The notes: generated from the sequence alone by a model not told the origin. Positions 16,538 through 26,382 are shown, counted from the first letter of the stretch. The stretch: 64,000 nucleotides of DNA from Silvanigrella aquatica (GCF_001907975.1 NZ_CP017834.1:1226303-1290302); one strand, 5' to 3'. Numbers and translations: made by a program.

Positions 16538-17464
16538 TTAGCGATCTTTGGGATCGAGAGCATCGCGTAAGCCGTCGCCAATAAAGTTAAAACAGAACAA
16601 AGTAACAACTAAAAAGGAAGCCGGAAATACAAGACGCCACCATGCCACTGTTACATTTTGCGCGCCATCATTAATTAACACGCCCCAACTTGTTGCAGGT
16701 TCTTGTACACCTAAGCCTAAAAAGCTCAAAAATGATTCAGTTAAAATAACTTGAGGAATTGTTAAAGTAACATAGACTATGACTATGCCTAAAATATTTG
16801 GAACAATATGTCGCCAGATAATTGTAGGAGAATTCACGCCACCAGCGTGGGCGGCTTCAATAAATTCTTTGCTTTTTAAGCTTAGAGTTTGGCCTCTTAC
16901 AATACGCGCCATATCAAGCCAATTCACGGCTCCAATGGCAATAAATATGAGAAAGATATTTCTGCCAAAAAATGTCATTAATAAAATGACAAAAAACATG
17001 AAAGGTAAGGAATAAATAATATCAACAATGCGCATCATAAAACCATCAATTTTGCCACCTAAAAATCCTGCTGTGGCTCCATATGCAATGCCAATAACAA
17101 CACTGACGACACTTGAAATAATTCCAATAAGGAGAGACATGCGCCCTCCGTAAAGCGTGCGCGCGAAAACATCGCGGCCTAAATCATCGGTTCCAAAGAA
17201 GTGGAGATTGGAAAAACTCGGCGCGAGTCCAATGGAGCCCCAATCTGTGTCTTGCATTTCAAAATGGGAGAGAAAAGGCGCAAAAATTACCGATAATGTA
17301 ATAAAGAAAAGGACGAAAAGACTGACAACGGCAGCCTTGTTTCGGGAAAGTCTGCGCACAGCATCTTTCCATAAACTGCGTCCTTTTATTTCCGCATTTT
17401 TATCGATTTGTTCCATTATAAGCGCTCTTTTATTTAATTTGGTGATACTTGGCGTTGCTGACAT
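16538..17464 (-). CDS. oppC: Oligopeptide ABC transporter permease OppC
   Basis: 308 residues. A cytoplasmic N-terminal stretch with the OppC_N motif (SLWKDAVRRLSRNKAAVVSLFVLFF) is followed by a periplasmic segment and five further membrane helices. The EAA loop EAAHAGGVNSPTIIWRHIVPN, which docks on the ATPases, is clear, as is SWGVLINDG near the C-terminus. AAGGAA lies ten bases before the ATG. An internal ATG at 17415 is an alternative start but has a weaker ribosome site. Confidence 0.93.
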   Translation of the reverse strand: MSATPSITKLNKRALIMEQIDKNAEIKGRSLWKDAVRRLSRNKAAVVSLFVLFFITLSVIFAPFLSHFEMQDTDWGSIGLAPSFSNLHFFGTDDLGRDVFARTLYGGRMSLLIGIISSVVSVVIGIAYGATAGFLGGKIDGFMMRIVDIIYSLPFMFFVILLMTFFGRNIFLIFIAIGAVNWLDMARIVRGQTLSLKSKEFIEAAHAGGVNSPTIIWRHIVPNILGIVIVYVTLTIPQVILTESFLSFLGLGVQEPATSWGVLINDGAQNVTVAWWRLVFPASFLVVTLFCFNFIGDGLRDALDPKDR

Positions 17465-17480
17465 AAATAGTTATTCCTTA

Positions 17481-18401
17481 CTAATATTTAATTTTTGGAT
17501 CTATTAAAGCGTAGAGGACATCAACGATAAAATTAAATGCAATGATGAGTGCTCCCACGAGAATGACAGAACCAAGAACAAGAGTGTAATCCCTATTTAA
17601 CGCTCCTTTTACTAAATAACTCCCTAAACCAGGCAGGCTAAAAATTTGTTCAATAACTACGGAACCCGTAATGATGCCTGCTGTTGCTGGACCTAAATAG
17701 GAAATAACAGGTAAAATGGCAGGGCGAATGGCATGCCTGAAAAGAATAATACGGTTTGGTATGCCTTTTGCCTTTGCTGTGCGGATGTAGTTGCTGCGTA
17801 AAACTTCAATCATGCTTCCGCGCATAATGCGGCTAATAATAGCAATTTGAGGCAGAGCTAAAGCTGTGACTGGTAAAACCATGTTGGAAAAGGAACCTTC
17901 ATTCCATCCCCCCGCAGGTAACCAGCCTAAAATGACGGCAAAAAGCAATGTAAACAGCGGAGCGGTAACAAACGTCGGAATTGAAATACCCGTCATGGAC
18001 ATTCCTGTGGCGACATAGTCTATCCAGGTATTTTGCTTGAAAGCGGCTAGGGAGCCCACAAGAACACCCACAATAAGAGCGATAGTCATAGACCATCCGC
18101 CAATCCATAAGGATACCGGAAAACCCTGGGAAATAAGTTGGTTGACAGTCCAGTCGGGGTATTTAAATGAAGGGCCAAAGTCGCCTCGTGCCAGGGACCA
18201 AAGATAATCAAGATATTGAATAAAAATAGGGTCATTTAAGTGGTATTTAGCATCAAGATTTGCTTGTACTGCAGCACTTAATACTTTTTCACCAGAAAAA
18301 GGTCCGCCAGGAGCAAAGCGCATTAAGAAAAAGGATAGAGTGATAAGTACGATTAATGTGGGCCAAGCCCCAAGAAATCTTTTTATAGTATATGACACCA
18401 T
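17481..18401 (-). CDS. oppB: Oligopeptide ABC transporter permease OppB
   Basis: 306 residues from ATG 18401, preferred over an in-frame TTG at 18410 because GAGG is about 11 bases upstream of the ATG and only two from the TTG. N-terminal MVSYTIKRFLGAWPTLIVLITLSFFLMRFAPGGPF is typical of the family, with six membrane helices and the EAA loop YIRTAKAKGIPNRIILFRHAIRPAILPV. It forms the translocation pore with OppC. Confidence 0.92.
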   Translation of the reverse strand: MVSYTIKRFLGAWPTLIVLITLSFFLMRFAPGGPFSGEKVLSAAVQANLDAKYHLNDPIFIQYLDYLWSLARGDFGPSFKYPDWTVNQLISQGFPVSLWIGGWSMTIALIVGVLVGSLAAFKQNTWIDYVATGMSMTGISIPTFVTAPLFTLLFAVILGWLPAGGWNEGSFSNMVLPVTALALPQIAIISRIMRGSMIEVLRSNYIRTAKAKGIPNRIILFRHAIRPAILPVISYLGPATAGIITGSVVIEQIFSLPGLGSYLVKGALNRDYTLVLGSVILVGALIIAFNFIVDVLYALIDPKIKY

Positions 18402-18516
18402 AAATACCAAAACCTCAAATTAAATGTAACAGTTATGCTCTAAAATTAACGATTAACAGTAACAAATTTTATATTAATAATTTAAATCAAATTAATAAAC
18501 ACTTTTTTTACTTTTT

Positions 18517-20172
18517 TTATCGGCTTGCTGTGATTTCGCTATCTATAATATAAAAGTTTCTTGAATAGCTGTGGTCAAGAGGATTTAATCCCGAATAACC
18601 TCCGACATGTTGTTTTACTAAGTGAGTCGTAACATAAGTAAACATCGGAATAACGGGATAATCATTCATTAATAAGAAAGATGCTTCTTGGAAGAGTTTG
18701 CTACGTTTTTCTTTATTTGTTTCCAATGAGGCCATTTTAATTAAATTGTCATATTTTACATTGGTGTATTTGGGATGATTTTGTGGATGTTTCGATTGAA
18801 ACATGTCCAAAAATGAAGAGGTGTCATTGTAGTCCGCAATCCATCCGTCGCGAGCGGCAACATAATTGCCCTCGGTTCTATCGGTTAAAAAAACCTTCCA
18901 TTCTTTGTTTGACAGCGAGACTTTTACACCTAAATTTTGTTCCCACATTGACGCTAAAGCAATGGCTACTTTTTTATGTAAAATATTTGTATTGTAAGTA
19001 TAGTTTAATGTTAAAGGTTTTTCTTTAGAATAGCCCGCTTCTTTGTATAATTTTTGAGCTTCCGCAAGGCGTTCTGCGGGTGATAGTTTGTCCCAAGCGT
19101 AGGATTGTTGTTTGTAGTCGGCGACTCCAAAAGGAACAATATCGTAGGAGGGTATTTCACCCCTTCCTGTTACCTTTTCAGATAATATTTTTCTATCAAG
19201 AGCCATAGACAAAGCTTGGGCTAATTTAGGATTATTTTTAAATGGTTCTACTTTTGTATTTAATGAAATATAATAGATTGAAAGATAAGGATTTGTATGC
19301 AGTTGTTTGCCATAAACTTTTTTCAAATCCTTAAATTTGTCAGAAGGAATGTCATAGGTGAAATCTAATTGACCTGTTTGGAACATTTGCAGTTCCGTAT
19401 TTGCGTCGCTAATTGGGAAATAGTTCACAGTTTCAATGACAGTTTTGCTGCTATTCCAATAATGGGGGTTTCGTTCTGCGATAATTTTATCCCCAATTTT
19501 CCAGTATTTTAATTTAAAAGCACCACTATTAACAACGTTTCCAGGTTGTGTAAATTGATCACCATACTTTTCAACATTTGCTTTTTTAACAATACTTAAA
19601 TTTTGAAAGGCGGCTAATTTTAAAAAATAGGGAGTTGGTTTTTCAAGAGTAATTTGCACCGTGCTTGGATTTAAGGCAACAATACCCATTTGTTCTGGTT
19701 TTGCTTTGCCCTGGGAAATAAGTGTTGCATTTTTAATCATGGAAATGATTTCAGCATATGTGGATGCGGTTTTGGGATCGGCAAGTCTACGGTAAGAAAA
19801 GACCACATCTTCGGCTGTAATGGTTGAGCCATCGGAGAACTTGGCGTTGGGACGAATATAAAACGTATAAACGAGGCCATCTTTGCTTGTCTCCCATTTT
19901 GAAGCAATGGCAGGCATGATTTCGCCTTTTTCACCTTCAGATAAGAGTCCTTCGAACAGATCGAATAAGACGCGTCCGCTCACGTTATCTTCCGCTTTTT
20001 GGGGATCGAGACTTGGGACTTCAGCTCCAATACCAACGTTTAAAACTTGTTTTGCAGAGAGTTTTGTACCCACGGGAACGTCAGCAGCATGTGTGTTCAT
20101 TGTGAATGTGAGCAAAGAAAGCAAAGTTGTTCCAATTATACAAGTATTTTTCAAACGTTTTAAATGAGGCAT
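18517..20172 (-). CDS. oppA: Oligopeptide-binding protein OppA
   Basis: 551 residues with a Sec signal peptide ending near MNTHAADVP. The family 5 extracellular solute-binding fold is evident: VPSLDPQKAEDNVSGRVLFDLFEGLL, the signature-like region GEIMPAIASKWETSKDGLVYTFYIRPNAKFSDGSTITAEDVVFSYRRL, and a C-terminal WIADYNDTSSFLDMF peptide-backbone-binding segment. There is no lipobox, so it is probably soluble in the periplasm. GGAGGGTCTA precedes the ATG. It leads the operon, and the 115-base gap to oppB is the largest inside it, consistent with higher OppA levels. Confidence 0.93.
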   Translation of the reverse strand: MPHLKRLKNTCIIGTTLLSLLTFTMNTHAADVPVGTKLSAKQVLNVGIGAEVPSLDPQKAEDNVSGRVLFDLFEGLLSEGEKGEIMPAIASKWETSKDGLVYTFYIRPNAKFSDGSTITAEDVVFSYRRLADPKTASTYAEIISMIKNATLISQGKAKPEQMGIVALNPSTVQITLEKPTPYFLKLAAFQNLSIVKKANVEKYGDQFTQPGNVVNSGAFKLKYWKIGDKIIAERNPHYWNSSKTVIETVNYFPISDANTELQMFQTGQLDFTYDIPSDKFKDLKKVYGKQLHTNPYLSIYYISLNTKVEPFKNNPKLAQALSMALDRKILSEKVTGRGEIPSYDIVPFGVADYKQQSYAWDKLSPAERLAEAQKLYKEAGYSKEKPLTLNYTYNTNILHKKVAIALASMWEQNLGVKVSLSNKEWKVFLTDRTEGNYVAARDGWIADYNDTSSFLDMFQSKHPQNHPKYTNVKYDNLIKMASLETNKEKRSKLFQEASFLLMNDYPVIPMFTYVTTHLVKQHVGGYSGLNPLDHSYSRNFYIIDSEITASR

Positions 20173-20528
20173 TAGACCCTCCAGTCTTGGTGGTAAAGTT
20201 TTTTCCTTACGAGCAATATTTTTTTTAGCTATTGACTTACTAGCCGATTAATCATGAACTGTCAACGGAAAATGTGGTTTTTAAACGAAAAAATATAGAA
20301 GGATATTAAATTTAAAGGATTTAAGTGAGATAAAGTTAAATATTATAAATGATATTTTAAGAATTGTTTGTTCTTATTTATTAAGATTAACTTTTTATGA
20401 CTATTATATATCTTTTTAATGTAAAGGTTAATTTAATTTTTTTGATATTTAATTTTAAATAATAATAATACATAAAATTATTAATTTATAATAAATATAA
20501 TCTATGTATTATATTGAAAAAAATTTCT
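20173..20528 (-). promoter_or_regulatory. 356-base gap with the oppA promoter region
   Basis: Gene-free, very A/T-rich stretch between the oppA start and the metH stop. On the minus strand TTGACA (20265-20260) and TAGTAA (20242-20237) are separated by 17 bases and could be the oppA promoter, though the -10 match is weak. The remainder (about 20290-20520) holds no ORF, no clear hairpin with a T-run and no repeat that I can support. Confidence 0.4.
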
Positions 20529-23500
20529 TTAAGTTGTGAAATAGCGCGCTTGCGGATGCCATGAAACGAGAGCGCTGGTGGTAAGTTCAGGATGCATTTG
20601 GAAGGCTTCTGAGATTTGCACACCAATCCTATCCGCTGCAAGAAGTTGCAACAGAGTCCCATTCCCTTCCATATGGGGGCAGGCAGGATACCCAAAAGAA
20701 TATCGTGACCCTTGATAACCTTGACTAAAAAGCTGTCTGAGAGTTTTGGCATCTTTTATGGAAATTCCTAAATCAGTGCGAATTCTTTTATGAATCAATT
20801 CGGCAAAAGCCTCTGTCAGCTCGGTACCCAATCCATGTAAATAGTAATATTCTGTAAAGTTACCTTGATCGTAAAGTAACTTTGAATCTTTGGATAGTTT
20901 GTCACCTAAAGTTACTATTTGCACAGCGAGTGTATCTATATCTCCCGATTGAACATTTTTAAAAAAGTCAGAAATACAAATAATTTTTCCTTCCTTTTGT
21001 CTTGGAAAATAAAATTCTGAAATAATTTCTCTGTTTTTTATAGGAGTATCAATTTTTGTACCTGGTTTGTAAACTAATAGCTTATTACCTTCAGAGCACA
21101 CAGGAAAATAACCATAAATTGCTTGAGGAATAATATTTTTTTCTTTAATAAGTTTTTCTTTCATCTGTGCAAATAAGGGAAAAGCTTTTTTGTCAAGAAT
21201 TTCATTAAACTGCTCTTCGGTCATATTTTTTTGTGAAAATCCCCATCGGCTGCGGATTAAGGCAAATTCATCAATATATTGAAATAAATTTTCAATTGGT
21301 TCTGTCACAATTTTTGTTCCCCAAAAGGGTGGTTCAGGTACCTTTTCGTCTTTTCGGATCCAGGGGCTTTGGCCATATTTATCTGCTTCTAATGTTTTGT
21401 TACCTTTACGGATGATTTTTATTTCATTATCTGATGCTGTCGGTGATGTAACAGCAGTCTCTTTATTGTTACTTCGTGCAAAATTTCTAATTTCAGTTGT
21501 TTTTTGTGCATCAGGAATTTCGTTTAAGGGACATAATTTCTCCATAATTTTTAAGCTTTCAAAGGCATCAAAAGCATAAAAAACCGGACCTGGATACACA
21601 GCTTGGCAATCTTTTTCTACAAATTCACGCGTTAAAGCAGCTCCTCCTAAAATAACGGGAATTTTGAAACCATGTATAGCCATGTACTCTAAATTTTCCT
21701 TCATAATGGCTGTTGATTTGACGAGCAATCCACTCATTCCAATGGCATGCGCGCCTGAATTTTTGTATTTTTCAAGGATGGATTCAATGGGTTGTTTTAT
21801 TCCTAAATTTAAAATTTCAAAGCCGTTATTGGACAAAATAACATCAACCAGGTTTTTTCCAATATCGTGAACATCTCCTTTAACTGTGGCAATGATCATT
21901 TTACCTTTGCTATAGCTCGATTTTTTTTCCATATAAGGTTCTAAGGATTTAACTGCGGCTTTCATAGCCTCAGCGCTTTCCAACACAAAAGGCAGTTGCA
22001 TTTCTCCGGCGCCAAAGCGTTCCCCGACGACTTTCATACCATCGAGTAAAATGCTATTAATGATATGCAGCGGAGGATATTTTTGCAGAGCTTCCATGCA
22101 ATCTTCAACAATAAATTGTTTTTCTCCGTCAATAATATCTAGTTTTAAGCGTTCTTCAACAGATAATGTGCTTCGTTTAGAATTTTCATTCATCCCCGAT
22201 TTTTTTGAATCAGAAAATTTTTGTAATATTTTTTTTAGGGGGTCATATTGTTCATTTCGTTTATCGAAAATTAAATCTTCAAAAAGTCCTCTATCTTCAT
22301 GGTCAATTTTAGCTACGGGAATTATTTTTGAAGCATTTAATATGGCTAAATCAAGACCATTTTTAACCGCATGATAAAGCATTAATGAATTTAACATTTG
22401 CCTAGTATATGGATTTAAACCAAAACTGATATTCGATAATCCAAGAATAGTACGTACACCTGTTAACTTAGATTTAATTTCTTTAATAGCATCAAGCGTG
22501 GAAATAGCTGATTTCCTAAATTCTTCATCACCACTTCCTAAAGTAAATGTCAGAGGATCAAAAATAAGATCACCTGGATTCATATTAAAATCATCGACTA
22601 CTAATTTATAAATTCTTTTTGCTATTTCTAATTTTCTTTCAACGGTTTTTGCCATACCTTCTTCATCAATTGTTAAAGCAACTATGGCAGCGCCATATTC
22701 TTTGCAAAGAGTTAAAATTTTTCTTGCTTTTTCTTCTCCATCTTCAAAATTAATCGAATTGACAATACATTTACCTGGAGCAATTTGGAGAGCTCGTTCA
22801 ATGACATTCACTTCCGTGGAATCGATCATTAAAGGAATATTAACTTGTGTTACTAATTTTTTTAAAAATTGATCCATATCTTCTGTTTCGTTACGTGAAA
22901 CATAAGCAACACAGACATCAAGAATATGAGCACCTTCTTTAAGTTGTCCTTTGGCAATTTGGACAAGTCCGTCAAAATCATTTTGTGCTAAGAGGTCACG
23001 AAATTTTTTTGATCCATTGGCATTTGTTCTTTCGCCAACATACAAAGGTTTTGGTTCTAAATTTAACGGAACACTGGAATACAAACTGCACACACTGCGA
23101 TCGTATTTACCTTTGCGCATTCCTGCGTTCAATTGACCAGATATTTTTGCTAATTCTTTAATATGTTCGGGAGTGGTGCCACAGCAACCTCCAATGACAT
23201 TTAAAGAAAAATCCTTTGCCATGGTGACAACTTTATGAGCAAAATCCTGAGGTCCTAAGGGATAAACCGTTTTTCCACCAATATTTTGTGGGAGTCCTGC
23301 ATTAGGTAACACGCTTAAGGCAAAGGGTGATGCTTCTGCAAGGTAAGCTATATGCTGACGCATTTCGTCAGGACCTGTAGCACAATTCATACCTAAAACA
23401 TCGACGCCAAGGGATTCTATTGCTGTGAGAGCTGTTTGAATATCGCTTCCCACAAGCATGGTACCTGTGGCTTCAATAGTGACTTGTGTCCAAATAGGAA

Positions 23501-24047
23501 CTTGTTTTTTTAATTCTTGCATTGCTTTTTTAGCGGCACGAACCGCAATTTTAACCTGATTTATGTCTTGACATGTTTCAATAAGAATAGCATCAACACC
23601 ACCTATTAATAAGCCACGCATTTGTGTATAATAACTCTGATAAAGTGTTTGATAATCAATTTGTAATAAGGAAATTATTTTTGTCCCAGGACCTACGCTG
23701 CCAATGACAAATTTGGGAGTATTATAACTGCTTGCCACTTCGCGCGCGAGTTTGGCAGCTTGGATATTAAGATTTTCAGATCTGTGTGCGATTCCAAATT
23801 CGGCTAAGACAATTTCATTGCATCCAAAAGTATTTGTTTCAACAGCATCGGAGCCTGCATTAAAATAATTGTGATGAATTTCTTGAATCCATTCTTTTCG
23901 CCTTTCATTTAACAGTTCAACACAGCCTTCCGTTTGAATACCGCCATAATCGTCTAGGGTGGGATTATTTGCAAATATTTGTGTTCCCATGGCGCCATCA
24001 AGAAGTAAAACTCGTTCACGCATAATATCTGAAATTGTTTTTTTCAT
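20529..24047 (-). CDS. metH: Cobalamin-dependent methionine synthase MetH
   Basis: 1172 residues, full length for the family. The homocysteine domain (about 1-330) keeps all zinc cysteines: GMNCATGP near residue 221 and GGCCGTTPEH near 286. The pterin domain follows (VGERTNANGSKKFRDLL onward), then the cap and cobalamin domain with DVHDIGKN (cobalamin-ligating His, near 725) and GLLVKSTAIM. The C-terminal activation domain (from about 900) includes the SAM-binding GYPACPHMEGN region. It transfers the methyl of 5-methyl-THF to homocysteine. The ferredoxin gene ends one base upstream of its ATG, suggesting a role for that ferredoxin in reductive reactivation. It is the last gene of the operon. 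Confidence 0.97.
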   Translation of the reverse strand: MKKTISDIMRERVLLLDGAMGTQIFANNPTLDDYGGIQTEGCVELLNERRKEWIQEIHHNYFNAGSDAVETNTFGCNEIVLAEFGIAHRSENLNIQAAKLAREVASSYNTPKFVIGSVGPGTKIISLLQIDYQTLYQSYYTQMRGLLIGGVDAILIETCQDINQVKIAVRAAKKAMQELKKQVPIWTQVTIEATGTMLVGSDIQTALTAIESLGVDVLGMNCATGPDEMRQHIAYLAEASPFALSVLPNAGLPQNIGGKTVYPLGPQDFAHKVVTMAKDFSLNVIGGCCGTTPEHIKELAKISGQLNAGMRKGKYDRSVCSLYSSVPLNLEPKPLYVGERTNANGSKKFRDLLAQNDFDGLVQIAKGQLKEGAHILDVCVAYVSRNETEDMDQFLKKLVTQVNIPLMIDSTEVNVIERALQIAPGKCIVNSINFEDGEEKARKILTLCKEYGAAIVALTIDEEGMAKTVERKLEIAKRIYKLVVDDFNMNPGDLIFDPLTFTLGSGDEEFRKSAISTLDAIKEIKSKLTGVRTILGLSNISFGLNPYTRQMLNSLMLYHAVKNGLDLAILNASKIIPVAKIDHEDRGLFEDLIFDKRNEQYDPLKKILQKFSDSKKSGMNENSKRSTLSVEERLKLDIIDGEKQFIVEDCMEALQKYPPLHIINSILLDGMKVVGERFGAGEMQLPFVLESAEAMKAAVKSLEPYMEKKSSYSKGKMIIATVKGDVHDIGKNLVDVILSNNGFEILNLGIKQPIESILEKYKNSGAHAIGMSGLLVKSTAIMKENLEYMAIHGFKIPVILGGAALTREFVEKDCQAVYPGPVFYAFDAFESLKIMEKLCPLNEIPDAQKTTEIRNFARSNNKETAVTSPTASDNEIKIIRKGNKTLEADKYGQSPWIRKDEKVPEPPFWGTKIVTEPIENLFQYIDEFALIRSRWGFSQKNMTEEQFNEILDKKAFPLFAQMKEKLIKEKNIIPQAIYGYFPVCSEGNKLLVYKPGTKIDTPIKNREIISEFYFPRQKEGKIICISDFFKNVQSGDIDTLAVQIVTLGDKLSKDSKLLYDQGNFTEYYYLHGLGTELTEAFAELIHKRIRTDLGISIKDAKTLRQLFSQGYQGSRYSFGYPACPHMEGNGTLLQLLAADRIGVQISEAFQMHPELTTSALVSWHPQARYFTT

Positions 24048-24048
24048 T

Positions 24049-24339
24049 TTAAAGGCCTATGTAGTTAATGGAACAATTCCCTAAAATTTTTATTTGGCAA
24101 CCCAGTCTTTCGTTGGAATTGGCTTCGATAGATTGTAAAAAATCTTTTTCCTCACGTTCCATGGGTGAAATATTTTCCGTTCCTTTTTCAATTTTAATGC
24201 GACAAGTTCCACATGTTCCGTTACGGCATCCAAAAGTAACATCAGCGCCACTAGCGTCGACAATTTGTTGAAAAGTAGATCCAATTGGAACTTCTACTTC
24301 CATATCTTCTAAAACAAAATGTATAATAGGTTTTGACAT
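24049..24339 (-). CDS. 2Fe-2S ferredoxin
   Basis: 96 residues. The plant-type/adrenodoxin-like cluster motif C-x5-C-x2-C is seen in GCRNGTCGTCRIKI and the fourth Cys in ERLGCQIKI. It has a ferredoxin-only length, with AGGAAACAAAA before the ATG. It is sandwiched between the MetF-type fusion (41 bases) and metH (one base), so co-transcription is nearly certain. MetH needs an electron donor to re-reduce cob(II)alamin: in E. coli this is flavodoxin with its reductase, and here this ferredoxin is the natural candidate. That role is inference from position. Confidence 0.88.
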   Translation of the reverse strand: MSKPIIHFVLEDMEVEVPIGSTFQQIVDASGADVTFGCRNGTCGTCRIKIEKGTENISPMEREEKDFLQSIEANSNERLGCQIKILGNCSINYIGL

Positions 24340-24380
24340 TTTTGTTTCCTAAATGTTTTGAAATATATTAATTATTATTT

Positions 24381-26252
24381 TTATAAAAGTTTTAAAGCAA
24401 AATCAACCATTCCAAGTGGTGCACTAATTTGCAATCCTTGAACAGATGATTTGATTTCTTCAATGAGTTCTTTTGCAATCAATATTCCTTCTTCCATTTG
24501 TTCATCAGAAGTTTTGCATTTGCGTATGCGTTCCACCACGCTTTTGGGAACATAAACACCAGGAACTTCATTGGCCATAAATTCCGCGTTACGTAGGCTT
24601 TTGAGTGGCCAAATTCCAGCAATAATCGGAATTTTAAATTGTGAAGAAAACTCTAGAAAACGAAACAACGACGCGGAATCAAAAACGGGCTGGGTGATAG
24701 CCCACTCCGCTCCTGCTTCAACTTTGTAGCGAAAACGGGATTTTTCTTTTTCAATATCTGAGGCAACTGGATTTGCTCCGACGCCCACACTCATGCAAGT
24801 GGGACGACCTATGCTTGAACCGCCTAAATCGTATCCTGAATTTAAGCGAGAGACCATATTGACCAGTCCAATAGCATCGATATCAAAAACGGCAGTGGCA
24901 TTGGGATAAGGCCCTAATTTCGGAGGATCGCCCGTAATGCATAAAATATTTTTAATACCTAAACCCGCTGCTCCTAAAAGATCACTTTGAATACCAAGCA
25001 AATTTCTATCGCGACAGGCGTAATGCAATATCGTTTCAATACCAATTTCTCGTTCAATAATACAAGCTGTAGCAAGGGAACTCATGCGCGCCGAAGCGCG
25101 AGGTCCATCGGGAATATTTATGGCGTCAATGTTATTTTCTTTACATATTTTAGAGCGTTCTAATATTTTTTCAATTTCCAGTCCTTTAGGGGGAAGCAAT
25201 TCCATCGAAATTACGAATTTTCCATCTGCAATTTTTTGTGACCAATTGCTTTGTAGTGTGCGTGGTACTGTAGAAATATGAGCACGAATAGGGTTGTGAT
25301 CGGCGATATTTCTTTTGTTACTTTGTCCTGTATCAAAAGCTTTTGCTTGTCTGATGGCGCCTGACATTATTTTTGTATGCAATGGGGAAGTGCCACTGCT
25401 CCCGCCTAGAAGGCGTGCTCCTTTTAAAAGGGCTTGTCTGGCAAACTCTCCCATATATTCGGGACTGGCCATATAAATAAGGCGTCCGTCAACCATGCGC
25501 GGTTGCCCCGCATTTGGGTATAAAATAATGGGCTTTAATGTTGATTTTGCTAGTTTTTTTAAGATTTCGAGCATAGGGGCAGGGCCATTTCCTCCGTCGA
25601 TTCCGACGACATCGGCTCCCCATTCATCTAGTTTTCGAATAAACCATTCCGGTTCGGTTCCATATAAGCTGTGTCCATCTTCATTGACACTCATCATAGC
25701 AATAATAGGGGAATCACCAAGCTCTTTTATGGCAAGAATTGCTTGATGTATTTCAGAAAGATCGGGAAATCCTTCTAAAATAAAAAGATCTACACCGCCT
25801 TTTATTAATGCCTCCGCTTGGTGGCGAAAGGATTCTTTTGATTCTTCAAGAGAAGTGGGTCCCCAAGGTTCAATACGGACTCCTAGGGGACCCATTGATC
25901 CTGCGACCCAGCATTGATCTTTTGCTGCTTTTCGCGCAATTTTTGCGCCTGCAATATTTAATTCCTTAAATTTATTTTCCAGTCCAAATGCCTTGAGCTT
26001 AAATGTATTTGCTCCCCAAGTATTTGTACTGATAATTTGCGCTCCCGCGTTAATAAAGTCGGAATGAATTTGTAAAACGAGATCGGGTTGAGATAAATTT
26101 ACTTCTTCAAAGGATTTATTTATAAATATTCCTTTTTCATAAAGCAAAGTTCCTGTGGAGCCACCAAGAAGTATGCATTCACCTTTATTTAGAGATTCAC
26201 GAAAAGAACGACAACACAACTTTGGCGTTAAGGAAACAGCGACTTCAGTCAT
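24381..26252 (-). CDS. Fusion: homocysteine methyltransferase-like domain + methylenetetrahydrofolate reductase
   Basis: 623 residues, YitJ-like arrangement. Residues 1 to about 300 match the homocysteine S-methyltransferase fold (ILLGGSTGTLLYEKG, ISTNTWGANTFKLK), but the zinc ligands are gone: the usual NCxxGP is DGGNGP near 220 and GGCCG is GGSSG at 281-285. Residues about 335-610 are MetF-like: KFVISMELLPPKGLEIEK, INIPDGPRASARMSSL, ILCITGDPPKLGPYP (FAD/folate site), WAITQPVFD and IPIIAGIWPL. It supplies 5-methyl-THF to MetH, encoded in the same operon. The N-terminal domain is probably catalytically dead or altered. GGAG precedes the ATG. Confidence 0.9.
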   Translation of the reverse strand: MTEVAVSLTPKLCCRSFRESLNKGECILLGGSTGTLLYEKGIFINKSFEEVNLSQPDLVLQIHSDFINAGAQIISTNTWGANTFKLKAFGLENKFKELNIAGAKIARKAAKDQCWVAGSMGPLGVRIEPWGPTSLEESKESFRHQAEALIKGGVDLFILEGFPDLSEIHQAILAIKELGDSPIIAMMSVNEDGHSLYGTEPEWFIRKLDEWGADVVGIDGGNGPAPMLEILKKLAKSTLKPIILYPNAGQPRMVDGRLIYMASPEYMGEFARQALLKGARLLGGSSGTSPLHTKIMSGAIRQAKAFDTGQSNKRNIADHNPIRAHISTVPRTLQSNWSQKIADGKFVISMELLPPKGLEIEKILERSKICKENNIDAINIPDGPRASARMSSLATACIIEREIGIETILHYACRDRNLLGIQSDLLGAAGLGIKNILCITGDPPKLGPYPNATAVFDIDAIGLVNMVSRLNSGYDLGGSSIGRPTCMSVGVGANPVASDIEKEKSRFRYKVEAGAEWAITQPVFDSASLFRFLEFSSQFKIPIIAGIWPLKSLRNAEFMANEVPGVYVPKSVVERIRKCKTSDEQMEEGILIAKELIEEIKSSVQGLQISAPLGMVDFALKLL

Positions 26253-26340
26253 ATTTGACCCACTCCATTAAAATTTGTCTCACAGTGGAAAAAACCACAC
26301 AACACAGCCACAAGGGCGAGAGAACAAAGAGTTTAGGTAA

Positions 26341-26382
26341 TGCAAATCATTTTTGATTTGCACAATGTTTTTTCTACATTGT
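26341..26382. promoter_or_regulatory. Tandem inverted repeats upstream of the metF-type operon
   Basis: TGCAAATCA (26341-26349) and TGATTTGCA (26354-26362) form a perfect 9-base inverted repeat around TTTT, followed directly by ACAATGT (26362-26368) and ACATTGT (26376-26382). They lie between the end of the two-component operon (26441) and the start of the methionine operon (26252), both on the minus strand. Without a T-run after either stem they look more like an operator or paired structure than a terminator. Confidence 0.45.
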
